Shown piece by piece: positions 16,455-24,303 of a stretch of 32,207 bases of DNA; the stretch's first letter is position 1; every line of letters begins with the position of its first letter. Source of the DNA: Bacillota bacterium (GTDB taxonomy: Bacteria; Bacillota; Clostridia; Lachnospirales; Lachnospiraceae). Under the pieces are notes generated by a model. The model saw only the letters and a list, made by a program, of their open reading frames with translations, was not told where the DNA came from and ran no database searches. The stretch covers positions 1 to 32,207 of the forward strand of contig JAEZUR010000175.1 of the NCBI GenBank assembly GCA_023420935.1, in the 5' to 3' direction. The position numbers were made by a program, and so were the translations under genes.

Positions 16455-18524
16455 ATGAAACAGAATAAGAAGATACAGAATAAGATAAAACGAAACATAT
16501 CAAACCAGATTAGTACGAAATTAATTGGCATTTTCATGATTCCGGTTGCATTTATAATTCTTCTAGGCATTGTTTCCTATTCAACCGCATCTAACAGTAT
16601 AACCAGTAATTTTGAAAAAGCCACCTTAACCACCCTTGATATGATGAGCAATTACTATTCATATGGTCTTAAAAAACAAGAGGATAAGGCGCTTGAATAT
16701 GTTATGAACAATGAGTTTCGTGAATATTATGGTGGCTATTATAAAGATGATCAGAATGCAGATTTGTCTCAGGTTAAAAAATTAGCTGCTACCATAAGTA
16801 CTGCAGTAGGTCTTGATAATGATGTGAGTAATATTTATTTTCTTGGTGAAAACGAAAAGAGCATTGTTGGATCCGAGATTATGTCAAATGATTTTTATCA
16901 GCAAGTAACAAAAGAGGGGGAGCTGAAAGACTTCATTGAAGCTGGAAAAACAGAAACATGGATAGGTAAACACACTATTTTAGACAAAGAATTGGATTCT
17001 GGTGAGAACCAATACGCTATTTCATTAGTTCGCCCTATATTGAATCCGAATAATAAGAAGGTAGGCTTACTACTTTGGGATATTTCCAATGATTTTATTA
17101 ATGAAACACTGAAGGAAAGTAATTTACCTGAAGGTAGTATGGCTGGTTTTATAACAAAAGATGGAAGAGAAATTTTATATACAGAAGATCAATCAGACTT
17201 TTCATTTCTAGATAATGGATTGAATCCATGGAGTAAAGAGAAAGAGGAAGGTGGATTTCAGTATATTAATGTTAAGGGAGAACCATATTTATTTTTGTTT
17301 TCTCCAGTGGAAGGTGTAGATGCCTATACCTGTGCAGTAGTGGATAAATCAATTTTAACCAAGAATTTAGATAAAGTGAAATGGATTACAATTATCATTG
17401 TTTTAATATCTGCAAGTGTAGCAATTATTGGGGCAGGATACTTAGCAAACAGTATTAAAGATGCGATTAAAAAGACCAATATTGCTCTAAAAGCAAGTGG
17501 GGAAGGAAACTTGACCCAGGCTGTAAAATTGAATCGTAAGGATGAATTTGAGCTGTTAGGAAATGGAATCAATAAGATGATAACAAATATGCGTAATCTT
17601 ATCTTTCAAATGCAAGAAACTGGAGAAAAAGTTTCAGCATCATCTGAGGAACTTGCAACAACTTCACAAATCTTAGTGCAGACTACACAAGGTATTCATA
17701 ATGCAATTGTTGATATCGAAGGTGGAACCAATGAACAGGCGAAAGAATTAGAGTATTGTTACGCGCAGATGAATGAATTATCAGAACAAATTCTTGACGT
17801 GTATTCAAGAACAAAAGATATTGTTGATTCTTCTAATCAGACAAAGGATGTCATTAAATATGGAATTGAAACAGTAGATCATTTGGGTGAGCGAGCGAAA
17901 ACAACAACAGCAATTACCAATGAAGTAATTAAGCATGTACAGGAGCTGAATAATGAGTCAGAATCTATATCATCGATTATTACTACAATAAAAGAAATTG
18001 CTACGCAAACGAATTTATTATCGTTAAATGCAGCAATAGAAGCAGCTAGAGCCGGAAGTGCTGGCTTAGGGTTCTCAGTGGTTGCTGATGAAATCAGAAA
18101 TCTTTCAGAAAGAACGAAAGAATCTGTCAATGAAATTGCAACCATTATTGAATACATTCAATCTCTGACCAAATTGACAACTAATAATGCAAAAAAAGCA
18201 GAACAGGAAATGAATAATCAGGATAAGGTTATTCATGATACAATTAATGCATTTGGGAATGTTGGAACTTACGTAGAAAAATTAATTGAGAATATGAATC
18301 GAATTAACCACGGAGTTGAAATTATAACGCAGAAGAAAGATACAACGCTGAATTCATTGGGAAGTATATCAGCAACTTCTCAACAGACGTCTGCATCAGC
18401 GACGGAACTTATGACGTCGGCACAGGAACAAGTTATTGCTGTAAATACATTAAATAATGCAGCAGGACAATTAGATAAAGATTCCGTTTCGTTACGAGAA
18501 ACCATACAAATATTCCAAGTTTAA
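16455..18524 (+). CDS. Methyl-accepting chemotaxis protein with extracellular sensor domain
   Basis: This 689-residue chemoreceptor has TM1 at about 22-45, a large extracellular region of about 265 residues of Cache type, TM2 at about 310-335, a HAMP domain (about 335-390) and a cytoplasmic methyl-accepting domain. The hairpin tip reads EIATQTNLLSLNAAIEAARA near residues 515-535, the part that contacts CheA and CheW. GAGGGA at 16444-16449 precedes the ATG. Its position 42 bases behind the permease genes suggests that it guides movement toward the sugar the transporter imports, by direct binding or through the lipoprotein. The ligand is not evident from sequence. Confidence 0.92.
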   Translation: MKQNKKIQNKIKRNISNQISTKLIGIFMIPVAFIILLGIVSYSTASNSITSNFEKATLTTLDMMSNYYSYGLKKQEDKALEYVMNNEFREYYGGYYKDDQNADLSQVKKLAATISTAVGLDNDVSNIYFLGENEKSIVGSEIMSNDFYQQVTKEGELKDFIEAGKTETWIGKHTILDKELDSGENQYAISLVRPILNPNNKKVGLLLWDISNDFINETLKESNLPEGSMAGFITKDGREILYTEDQSDFSFLDNGLNPWSKEKEEGGFQYINVKGEPYLFLFSPVEGVDAYTCAVVDKSILTKNLDKVKWITIIIVLISASVAIIGAGYLANSIKDAIKKTNIALKASGEGNLTQAVKLNRKDEFELLGNGINKMITNMRNLIFQMQETGEKVSASSEELATTSQILVQTTQGIHNAIVDIEGGTNEQAKELEYCYAQMNELSEQILDVYSRTKDIVDSSNQTKDVIKYGIETVDHLGERAKTTTAITNEVIKHVQELNNESESISSIITTIKEIATQTNLLSLNAAIEAARAGSAGLGFSVVADEIRNLSERTKESVNEIATIIEYIQSLTKLTTNNAKKAEQEMNNQDKVIHDTINAFGNVGTYVEKLIENMNRINHGVEIITQKKDTTLNSLGSISATSQQTSASATELMTSAQEQVIAVNTLNNAAGQLDKDSVSLRETIQIFQV

Positions 18525-18557
18525 GATTAACCATCCAATGAATTGAATCAGGTAATA

Positions 18558-18590
18558 AAAGGGTTCTAGAATGTTTCTAGAACCTTTTTT
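18558..18590 (+). terminator. Terminator ending the CUT1/chemoreceptor operon
   Basis: GGTTCTAGAA (18562-18571) pairs perfectly with TTCTAGAACC (18575-18584) around a 3-base loop, followed by six T residues (18585-18590). It is a textbook intrinsic terminator. Confidence 0.9.
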
Positions 18591-18648
18591 CGTGGCTTAG
18601 TCTTCTATGGAGATACCCTTATTTCATGATGTTGTTCATTGACAGATG

Positions 18649-18657
18649 TGGTATAAT
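18649..18657 (+). promoter_or_regulatory. Extended -10 promoter for the phosphoesterase gene
   Basis: TGG directly precedes a consensus TATAAT (18652-18657), giving an extended -10 element, about 108 bases before the start codon. A TTGACA lies at 18639-18644 but is only 7 bases from the -10 box, so it is too close to act as its -35. Confidence 0.55.
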
Positions 18658-18764
18658 ATAGAAAAATTAATGGCACTATAAACTTATCAATTGAGGTATG
18701 TGTGTTGAAAACGAAGATTCTTCTTAATGAAGATGAAAAGAAAAGATTAGAATAGGAGATAAAT

Positions 18765-20114
18765 ATGTTAAAGAACAGAAGATATTTTTCTGTTTTATAT
18801 ATTGTGTTAATTACATTGTTGATGGTGGGATGTAAGTCTGATTCTATAGCATCTGTCCCTGAAATAATTGATTCAGGCGAGGATATTAGTATTTTTGTGG
18901 CTACAGATATTCACTATTTAGCGACAGGACTAAATGATCATGGGAAAGCTTTTGAGACTTATTTTGCCGCAGGTGATGGAAAACAATTAAATTATGTTGA
19001 TGAAATTTTTAGTTCATTTATGCTTGACATTGAAATGAAAAAACCGGATATCCTGGTCATTAGTGGAGACTTAACGAATAATGGGGAAAAAGAGAGTCAC
19101 ATGAACATGGCATCAAAATTAGCCAATATCGAAAAGAAAACAGGGACACGTGTCTTTGTAATTCCAGGAAACCATGATATACAGAATCCATGGGCTAGAG
19201 GTTTTCAAGGAGAAGAGCAGTATATAACAGATAGTATTAGTGCGAATGAATTTGCAAACATATATAATGAGTTTGGTTATGGGGAAGCTGTTGTTCGAGA
19301 TGAATCATCGTTAAGCTATTTGGCCAAACCATCAAAAGATGTATGGCTATTAATGCTTGATACAAGTGTTTACAAGAATAATTACAAATATGGTTCGCCT
19401 GCAACCTTTGGTGAAATAAGCGAGGAAACATACAACTGGATTAGAGAATGTAGTGGGTTAGCTAAAAAAAGTAATGCCAAAATTGTTACGGTCATGCATC
19501 ATAATTTATTGGATCACAATATGGTTCTTAATTATGGTTTTACGCTAGATGATAACGAAGAAGCGATAAAGGTATTCAAAGAATGCGGAATTAATTTGGT
19601 TTTAAGTGGACACATTCATATGCAGGATATAAAATCGACGAAAGAAGAATCGGATCCAATCTATGATATTGCTACAAGTTCCCTAGCTGTCTATCCAGTG
19701 CAGTATGGAATATTAAAATACCAACCCACACAAGGATTTGATTATAGTACATCCCAGGTTGATGTTGAGGGATGGGCAGAAAAAGTGAGAAAAAAGGACA
19801 ATAACTTACTTAACTTCATAGAATACAACAGAGAATTCTTTTCCAATACTTCTTATCAAAAAGCGTATGACAGTTTAACCGAGGTAGGGATCTACAAGGA
19901 AGAAGATAAAAAACTAATGGCTGAAACAATGAGCCTGTTAAATCTTAATTATTTTGCAGGGACAACAAGTTCAGTCAGAGATCGAGTAGTAAAAACCAAA
20001 GGATATAAACTATGGAGAAAAGCATCAGAACCAGAAACGCTTACCAATTATGTAAATAGTATGGTTTATACGTATGGCATTGATAATGATAACAAATTAT
20101 TGATTCCGAATTGA
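18765..20114 (+). CDS. Calcineurin-like metallophosphoesterase lipoprotein
   Basis: This 449-residue cell-surface protein begins with a lipoprotein-type signal ending in LMVGC, so it is probably lipid-anchored outside the membrane. All metallophosphoesterase metal-site motifs are present: D48 and H50 in TDIHYL, D102 in SGDLTN, N136-H137 in PGNHD, H245-H246 in VMHHN, and H283/H285 in SGHIHMQD. The last 130 residues or so form a helical tail without a recognised domain. Family members act on cyclic nucleotides, nucleotides, phosphodiesters or teichoic-acid-like polymers; the substrate here is unknown. AGGAG (18754-18758) precedes the ATG. It has its own promoter and terminator, so it appears to be monocistronic. 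Confidence 0.9.
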   Translation: MLKNRRYFSVLYIVLITLLMVGCKSDSIASVPEIIDSGEDISIFVATDIHYLATGLNDHGKAFETYFAAGDGKQLNYVDEIFSSFMLDIEMKKPDILVISGDLTNNGEKESHMNMASKLANIEKKTGTRVFVIPGNHDIQNPWARGFQGEEQYITDSISANEFANIYNEFGYGEAVVRDESSLSYLAKPSKDVWLLMLDTSVYKNNYKYGSPATFGEISEETYNWIRECSGLAKKSNAKIVTVMHHNLLDHNMVLNYGFTLDDNEEAIKVFKECGINLVLSGHIHMQDIKSTKEESDPIYDIATSSLAVYPVQYGILKYQPTQGFDYSTSQVDVEGWAEKVRKKDNNLLNFIEYNREFFSNTSYQKAYDSLTEVGIYKEEDKKLMAETMSLLNLNYFAGTTSSVRDRVVKTKGYKLWRKASEPETLTNYVNSMVYTYGIDNDNKLLIPN

Positions 20115-20125
20115 GGTTAGGATTA

Positions 20126-20166
20126 AAAAAACAAGTCATCTACACGGTGTAGCGGACCTGTTTTTC
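20126..20166 (+). terminator. Terminator of the phosphoesterase gene
   Basis: AACAAGTC (20130-20137) pairs with GACCTGTT (20155-20162), with one mismatch, around an inner stem CTACA/TGTAG. A T-run ends at 20165. Its position, 15 bases after the stop codon, fits a rho-independent terminator. Confidence 0.7.
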
Positions 20167-20219
20167 AAAAGAAGGTTGATTGAACAAGATTTATCCGGTT
20201 TTGTCAACCTTCTCTTTTG
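20166..20219. terminator. Second hairpin between the convergent genes
   Basis: AGAAGGTTGA (20170-20179) pairs perfectly with TCAACCTTCT (20204-20213); flanking CAAA and TTTG extend the stem past a bulge. It lies 14 bases beyond the stop of the minus-strand ATPase gene and probably terminates that transcript. Confidence 0.6.
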
Positions 20220-20232
20220 GGCTAGATGCTCA

Positions 20233-21750
20233 TTAACCAGTTGGATTGGAAAACCGAGATACGGATGAATTGCGAATCTGAATACCAGTTATCTCCTCTG
20301 CTGTAGTAAGATGAGTCGGAGTATCACATATGATAGTATTATCAGACAAGACAGCAACTCGGTCGCAAATTCCCAGAATTTCATCTACATCAGAGGATAT
20401 ATAGATGATACCGGCTTTTTTCTTCACCATATCACCAATAAAGTTATAAATATCAATTTTACTAGCGATATCAATACCTCGTGTTGGTTCGTCTAATATA
20501 AAGATTTTGGCTCGGCTCATCAGCCATTTTGCAATAATAGTTTTCTGAAGGTTACCACCGCTATAAGCAAGCATGCTTTTACCATGAACGTTTGGAACCT
20601 TTATTTTGGTAATGTAATCAGTAACCGTCTGTTTCATATAATCATAATTAATAATTTCATTTCTAGAAAATCTATGTAGAGAAGGAAAAGCTACATTCTC
20701 ATCAAAATTCATCTCTTTAAAAATGGAATCTTCAAAATGATCTTCTGGTATCAGTGCAATTCCGTTTTGAATCGCTACACGAGGACTGGTTAGTTGGATT
20801 AGTTTTCCATTCAAAAAAATCTGCCCAGTATATTTTGTCATACCGAATAAGCAGTTAGCCAGTAGGCTTCTTCCAGAGCCAGCTAGTCCAGTAATTCCTA
20901 ATATCTCACTTTCCCTAAGCTGTAGATTAATATTAGACAACTTATCTTCAAAATTCAAATTTGACACATTTAAAAGTAGATTGCCTTTGGGAAGCTTTAT
21001 TTTGGGATAACATTCTTTCAAATGTGTACCTGTGAGTAAATGAATGATTTCATCCTCATTGGTTTCTTTTTTTATCTTAGTACCTGCTATCGTTCCATCT
21101 TTAATAATAGTGATTCGATCACCAATTGCCATTACATCATCAATGCGGTGTGTAATATAGAATATTCCGGCTCCACGCTCCTTGATTGTGTTAACAATCC
21201 GGTACAAAAGTTCACGTTCACTAGAAGTTAGCGCAGCAGAAGGTTCGTCTAAAATAATTACCTTGGCTTCAGAAATATAGGCCTTGCAGAATTCAATAAT
21301 CTGCTTTTGGGCTAGTCCAAGTGTACGGACAGTATCGTCTGTTTTGATGGGTAGATTTAATTCATGAATTAAATCTAAAAACTGTTTGTTTAGTTTTTCA
21401 AAATCTATTGTGTGTAGTAATTTGTTTTTATAGGGTAAATTGTGAAAAAATAGATTCTCCGCAATACTAAGATCATCCAACAGCATTGCATGTTGCTGTA
21501 TGAAAATTAACTCGCTGCCAGAAGAAAGGGAACTGTTTTTTTGCTCGATTAATTGCCCTTGAAAATATATATCGCCGGAATCTGGTTTGATCATTCCAGC
21601 AATCAATTCCATTAGTTTACTTTTGCCAGACCCATTTTCACCCATAATAATATGAACTTCTCCTGGATATAGTGAGATGTTAACATCTGAAATCTTAAAA
21701 TTAGATACTGCCAAGTTAATATTCTTTAGATCAAGCAATGGAATATTCAA
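20233..21750 (-). CDS. Duplicated-domain sugar ABC ATPase without its own permease (RbsA/MglA type)
   Basis: This 505-residue cytoplasmic protein consists of two fused ATP-binding domains, as in RbsA, MglA and XylG. Domain 1 has Walker A GENGSGKS (37-44), Q-loop IQQ, a variant signature LGLAQKQ, Walker B VIILDEPSAAL and the switch histidine ITHR. Domain 2 has the degenerate Walker A GLAGSGRS, signature YSGGNLQK, Walker B IFILDEPTRGID and a serine at the switch, as usual for the second half of this family. It follows the DeoR-type regulator by 20 bases with AGGAGG between. No permease or binding protein is in its unit. It may serve the divergent CUT2 transporter as an alternative ATPase, or a transporter elsewhere. 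Confidence 0.9.
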   Translation of the reverse strand: MNIPLLDLKNINLAVSNFKISDVNISLYPGEVHIIMGENGSGKSKLMELIAGMIKPDSGDIYFQGQLIEQKNSSLSSGSELIFIQQHAMLLDDLSIAENLFFHNLPYKNKLLHTIDFEKLNKQFLDLIHELNLPIKTDDTVRTLGLAQKQIIEFCKAYISEAKVIILDEPSAALTSSERELLYRIVNTIKERGAGIFYITHRIDDVMAIGDRITIIKDGTIAGTKIKKETNEDEIIHLLTGTHLKECYPKIKLPKGNLLLNVSNLNFEDKLSNINLQLRESEILGITGLAGSGRSLLANCLFGMTKYTGQIFLNGKLIQLTSPRVAIQNGIALIPEDHFEDSIFKEMNFDENVAFPSLHRFSRNEIINYDYMKQTVTDYITKIKVPNVHGKSMLAYSGGNLQKTIIAKWLMSRAKIFILDEPTRGIDIASKIDIYNFIGDMVKKKAGIIYISSDVDEILGICDRVAVLSDNTIICDTPTHLTTAEEITGIQIRNSSVSRFSNPTG

Positions 21751-21770
21751 AGGAAACCTCCTAAAAATGA

Positions 21771-22544
21771 CTAATTTTCATAAACATCTATCGAAGTAAA
21801 TAGCGGAATATTTTGTGAATATATATAGTTTTTATATTGATCTTCTAAGTTGGAGTCAGTTAGAACACGATGTGCCAAGTTCAGATTACCAACGCGATAA
21901 AGAGATTTGTTACCAAAAACATTGGATGGACAAACTACAGTAACAGAGTCGGTCAACTTTATTGCTGTCTGTATCAAGGTAGCTTTTTTAGTACTGGAAA
22001 CTGTCATCCCGACGGTTTCACTGAGTCCATCGATTTCTATAAAAATATGATCAAATGAAAAGTTTCTTAGGTTATCCACAGTCATCTGTCCAAATACAGC
22101 GTTGTCTTCTATGTCTCCACCTAGTAGAATCACAGTATTTGTAGTGGAACTTGTAAATGAAGTCGCAATCTGCAAGTCGTTAGTAACAATAGTAAGATTA
22201 TTATGTAATGACAAAGCCTTTGCAATATAATTATTAACTGATCCATTGGTAAGCATAATGTGATCACCGTCGTTTGCAAGAAAAACAGCGGTATCGGCAA
22301 TCTCCTGATATGACTGGACCATTTTAATATCATCATTGGAATCCCAGAGAGTATCCTCATCATAGTCCAAAAGAATAGCTCCACCATGGGTACGTTTCAG
22401 AAAACCTTCATTCTCAAGCTTTTCAAGGTCTCGGCGGATAGTAACCTCAGTAACATTAAGCATTTCACTTAACTTGGCTACGGATACTTTATGGTCTTTC
22501 ATTAATATTTTCTTTATGATTCGTATTCTTTCGATTGCAAACAT
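21771..22544 (-). CDS. DeoR-family transcriptional regulator
   Basis: This 257-residue protein has an N-terminal winged HTH with the DeoR signature (LSEMLNVTEVTIRRDLEKLE, then GFLKRTHGGA at about residues 47-56) and a C-terminal sugar-phosphate-sensing domain (about 75-235) with TNGSVNN, IVTNDLQIA, LLGGDIED and DHIFIEIDGLSE. DeoR proteins usually repress sugar operons until a phosphorylated sugar binds. AGGAAA lies 6 bases before its start. It is first in a two-gene unit with the orphan ATPase and is divergent from the binding-protein, ATPase and permease genes. Three AACGAA repeats just after the divergent promoter are candidate binding sites. The sugar is probably a monosaccharide such as xylose, by context only. 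Confidence 0.93.
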   Translation of the reverse strand: MFAIERIRIIKKILMKDHKVSVAKLSEMLNVTEVTIRRDLEKLENEGFLKRTHGGAILLDYDEDTLWDSNDDIKMVQSYQEIADTAVFLANDGDHIMLTNGSVNNYIAKALSLHNNLTIVTNDLQIATSFTSSTTNTVILLGGDIEDNAVFGQMTVDNLRNFSFDHIFIEIDGLSETVGMTVSSTKKATLIQTAIKLTDSVTVVCPSNVFGNKSLYRVGNLNLAHRVLTDSNLEDQYKNYIYSQNIPLFTSIDVYEN

Positions 22545-22797
22545 ATCGGTTTCCTATCTTAAAATTAAGTGAATAGTTTTGGACAATATCACAAATTACA
22601 AGTGAAATCTTAGTTTATAATACACCATTTTGATAAAAAATACAATAATGTACTCTTTTTTAATTGAAGTTCCTATATAAAGAAAATGCTATATGCAATT
22701 TGCTTAATAAATGGGTACTTTACAATGGTATATTGGGTGATTGTGAAAGTGTATGTAAAAATTGCATAATAAACGTCAGAAAAATACAAAATTATTA

Positions 22798-22826
22798 TTG
22801 ACAATTACCGTATGGGATGTTATTAT
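22798..22826 (+). promoter_or_regulatory. Strong sigma-A promoter for the CUT2 sugar operon
   Basis: A perfect -35 TTGACA (22798-22803) and a -10 TATTAT (22821-22826) are 17 bases apart. Transcription would start near 22833, giving a leader of about 165 bases before the binding-protein gene. Confidence 0.8.
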
Positions 22827-22843
22827 TCAAGTATACAAACAAT

Positions 22844-22871
22844 AACGAAAAGAAAAACGAACACAAACGAA
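22844..22871. promoter_or_regulatory. Three AACGAA direct repeats, candidate DeoR operator
   Basis: AACGAA occurs at 22844, 22856 and 22866, i.e. 12 and 10 bases apart, about one helical turn. The repeats start roughly 11 bases after the predicted transcription start. On the other strand they read TTCGTT; direct repeats of this kind are typical of DeoR-family operators. A bound repressor would block the promoter or early elongation. Confidence 0.55.
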
Positions 22872-22906
22872 CATATTCATAAAAACCTGTAAGGGGAATG
22901 TGTAAT

Positions 22907-22978
22907 ATGTTACAAAATGAAACACCATATTTTAGTGTTAACTGTAGTAAATATACAGTTCAGCATAAAACTAATTAA
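22907..22978 (+). CDS. Possible 23-residue leader peptide ORF
   Basis: An ATG at 22907, with AAGGGG (22891-22896) 10 bases upstream, opens a 23-codon frame ending TAA at 22978, just 20 bases before the binding-protein start. The peptide starts MLQNETPYFS and is not hydrophobic. The frame overlaps two small stems: AACAC/GTGTT (22921-22939) and AACTGTA/TACAGTT (22940-22960). It may be a leader peptide coupling translation to operon expression, or chance. Confidence 0.3.
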   Translation: MLQNETPYFSVNCSKYTVQHKTN

Positions 22979-22998
22979 AAGGTATAGGGAGGATTTTT

Positions 22999-24180
22999 AT
23001 GAAAAAAAATGTATTGGGTTTCAAAAAAGTTGTGTCATTGTTTATGCTTCTTGCTTTAACAGTATCACTTCTTACGGCATGTGCACCAAAAGCTGAGAAT
23101 CAACCAGCGGCTACGGATGACACAGCAGCTACAACTGATACGGCAGCTACGGATGACGCAGCAGCTACAACTGATACAGCACCTGCAGAAGGTGGTGGAC
23201 AGTACATCGGTATTTCAATGCCAACTCAGTCCAGCGAGCGTTGGATTAAAGATGGTGCAGCTATGAAAGAGGTTCTTGAAGGAAAAGGATATACTGTTGA
23301 CTTGCAATATGCGGAAGATGATATTCCAACACAAAAATCTCAAATTGAAAACATGATAACAAAAGGCGCAAAAGTTTTAGTTATTGCAGCTGTTGACGGT
23401 TCTACGTTATCCGATACGTTAGATGCAGCAGCAACAAAAGGTGTTAAGGTTATTTCTTATGACCGTTTATTAGTAAATACTGATGCAGTTTCTTATTATG
23501 CAACATTTGATAACAGACGCGTTGGTCAACAACAGGCAGAATCACTTGTTGAAGGTATTAAAAAGTTAAAAGGTGATGCACCTTACAATGTTGAGTTATT
23601 TGCAGGATCACCTGATGATACGAACTCATTCTATTTCTTCCAAGGTGCTATGGATGTTCTTCAGCCATTGATCGATGACGGTACAATCGTTGTTCCTTCT
23701 GGTCAGCTTAAACAGGAAGAAGTTGGTACACTAAGATGGGATGGTGCAGTTGCACAGTCACGTATGGATGCAATTCTTGCAGCAAACTATTCTGATGGTA
23801 AAGAACTTGCTGGTGTATTATCTCCATATGATGGTATTTCCAGAGGTATTTTATCTTCCTTAACAGCATTTGGCTTATCAGGTGATAAATTACCAGTTGT
23901 TACAGGTCAAGATGCGGAAGCAGCTTCCATCAAATTAATTGTGTCAGGCGATCAATACTCTACCATTTTGAAAGATACACGTGAACTTGCAGCAGTTGCA
24001 GCAAATATGGTTGATGCAGTTCTTGCTGGTAAAGAACCTGAGATTAACGATACTGAAACATATGATAACAATGTTAAGGTTGTTCCATCTTATCTTCTTG
24101 AGCCTTTCATCGTAACAAAAGATAATTATCAAGAATTAGTTATGGATTCTGGATACCTAAAACCAGAAGATATTAAATAA
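22999..24180 (+). CDS. ChvE/XylF-like monosaccharide-binding lipoprotein
   Basis: This 393-residue extracellular binding protein of the CUT2 class has a lipoprotein signal with lipobox LTAC (lipidated C28). A linker made of a duplicated 12-codon Ala/Thr/Asp unit (about residues 37-60) follows, then a periplasmic-binding-protein domain (about 70-385) beginning GQYIGISMPTQSSERW. The pattern with SERWIKDG, a DIPTQKSQIE segment, ISYDRLL and QQQAESLVEG is close to ChvE of the GguAB transporter and to xylose-binding proteins. GGGAGG (22986-22991) precedes the ATG. The ATPase and permease follow, separated by a strong hairpin. The likely ligand is xylose, glucose or another aldose. Confidence 0.93.
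   Translation: MKKNVLGFKKVVSLFMLLALTVSLLTACAPKAENQPAATDDTAATTDTAATDDAAATTDTAPAEGGGQYIGISMPTQSSERWIKDGAAMKEVLEGKGYTVDLQYAEDDIPTQKSQIENMITKGAKVLVIAAVDGSTLSDTLDAAATKGVKVISYDRLLVNTDAVSYYATFDNRRVGQQQAESLVEGIKKLKGDAPYNVELFAGSPDDTNSFYFFQGAMDVLQPLIDDGTIVVPSGQLKQEEVGTLRWDGAVAQSRMDAILAANYSDGKELAGVLSPYDGISRGILSSLTAFGLSGDKLPVVTGQDAEAASIKLIVSGDQYSTILKDTRELAAVAANMVDAVLAGKEPEINDTETYDNNVKVVPSYLLEPFIVTKDNYQELVMDSGYLKPEDIK
23107..23178 (+). repeat. Two tandem 36-base units in the binding-protein linker
   Basis: Two adjacent 36-base copies (23107-23142 and 23143-23178) differ at three positions and each encode a 12-residue AATDD-AATTDT-like unit. They form the flexible spacer between the lipid anchor and the sugar-binding domain. 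Copy number could change by slippage without breaking the reading frame. Confidence 0.8.
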
Positions 24181-24202
24181 TTTATGTGTTAACTTAACTG
24201 CT

Positions 24203-24239
24203 AAAATGTCGGTTAGTAATTAGAACTAACCGACATTTT
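24203..24239 (+). terminator. Perfect 15-bp hairpin between binding-protein and ATPase genes
   Basis: AAAATGTCGGTTAGT (24203-24217) pairs exactly with 24225-24239 around a 7-base loop, ending in TTTT. It probably terminates most transcripts after the binding-protein gene and also protects the 3' end, giving excess binding protein over ATPase and permease. Confidence 0.75.
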
Positions 24240-24303
24240 GGTATCAAGTATAGTAAGGATGCAATAAATCAGAATGTAGCACTGGTGCTAAAGGAGTGAA
24301 AAT

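Larger units (their letters stand above)
22545..22998. other. 454-base divergent control region
   Basis: This gap separates the DeoR unit from the CUT2 operon. On the plus strand it holds a strong promoter, three AACGAA repeats, a possible 23-codon ORF with small stems, and the binding-protein ribosome site. A promoter for the minus-strand unit must lie in the left part (22545-22780), but no clear -35/-10 pair could be picked out there. Confidence 0.6.

Noticed and set aside
18639..18657. TTGACA/TATAAT promoter pair before the phosphoesterase gene
   Set aside because: The boxes are only 7 bases apart, too close to work together; the extended -10 element is the better reading.
22844..22871. 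CRISPR-like or iteron array
   Set aside because: Only three 6-base repeats with unequal spacing are present, next to a promoter and a DeoR gene; an operator is simpler.
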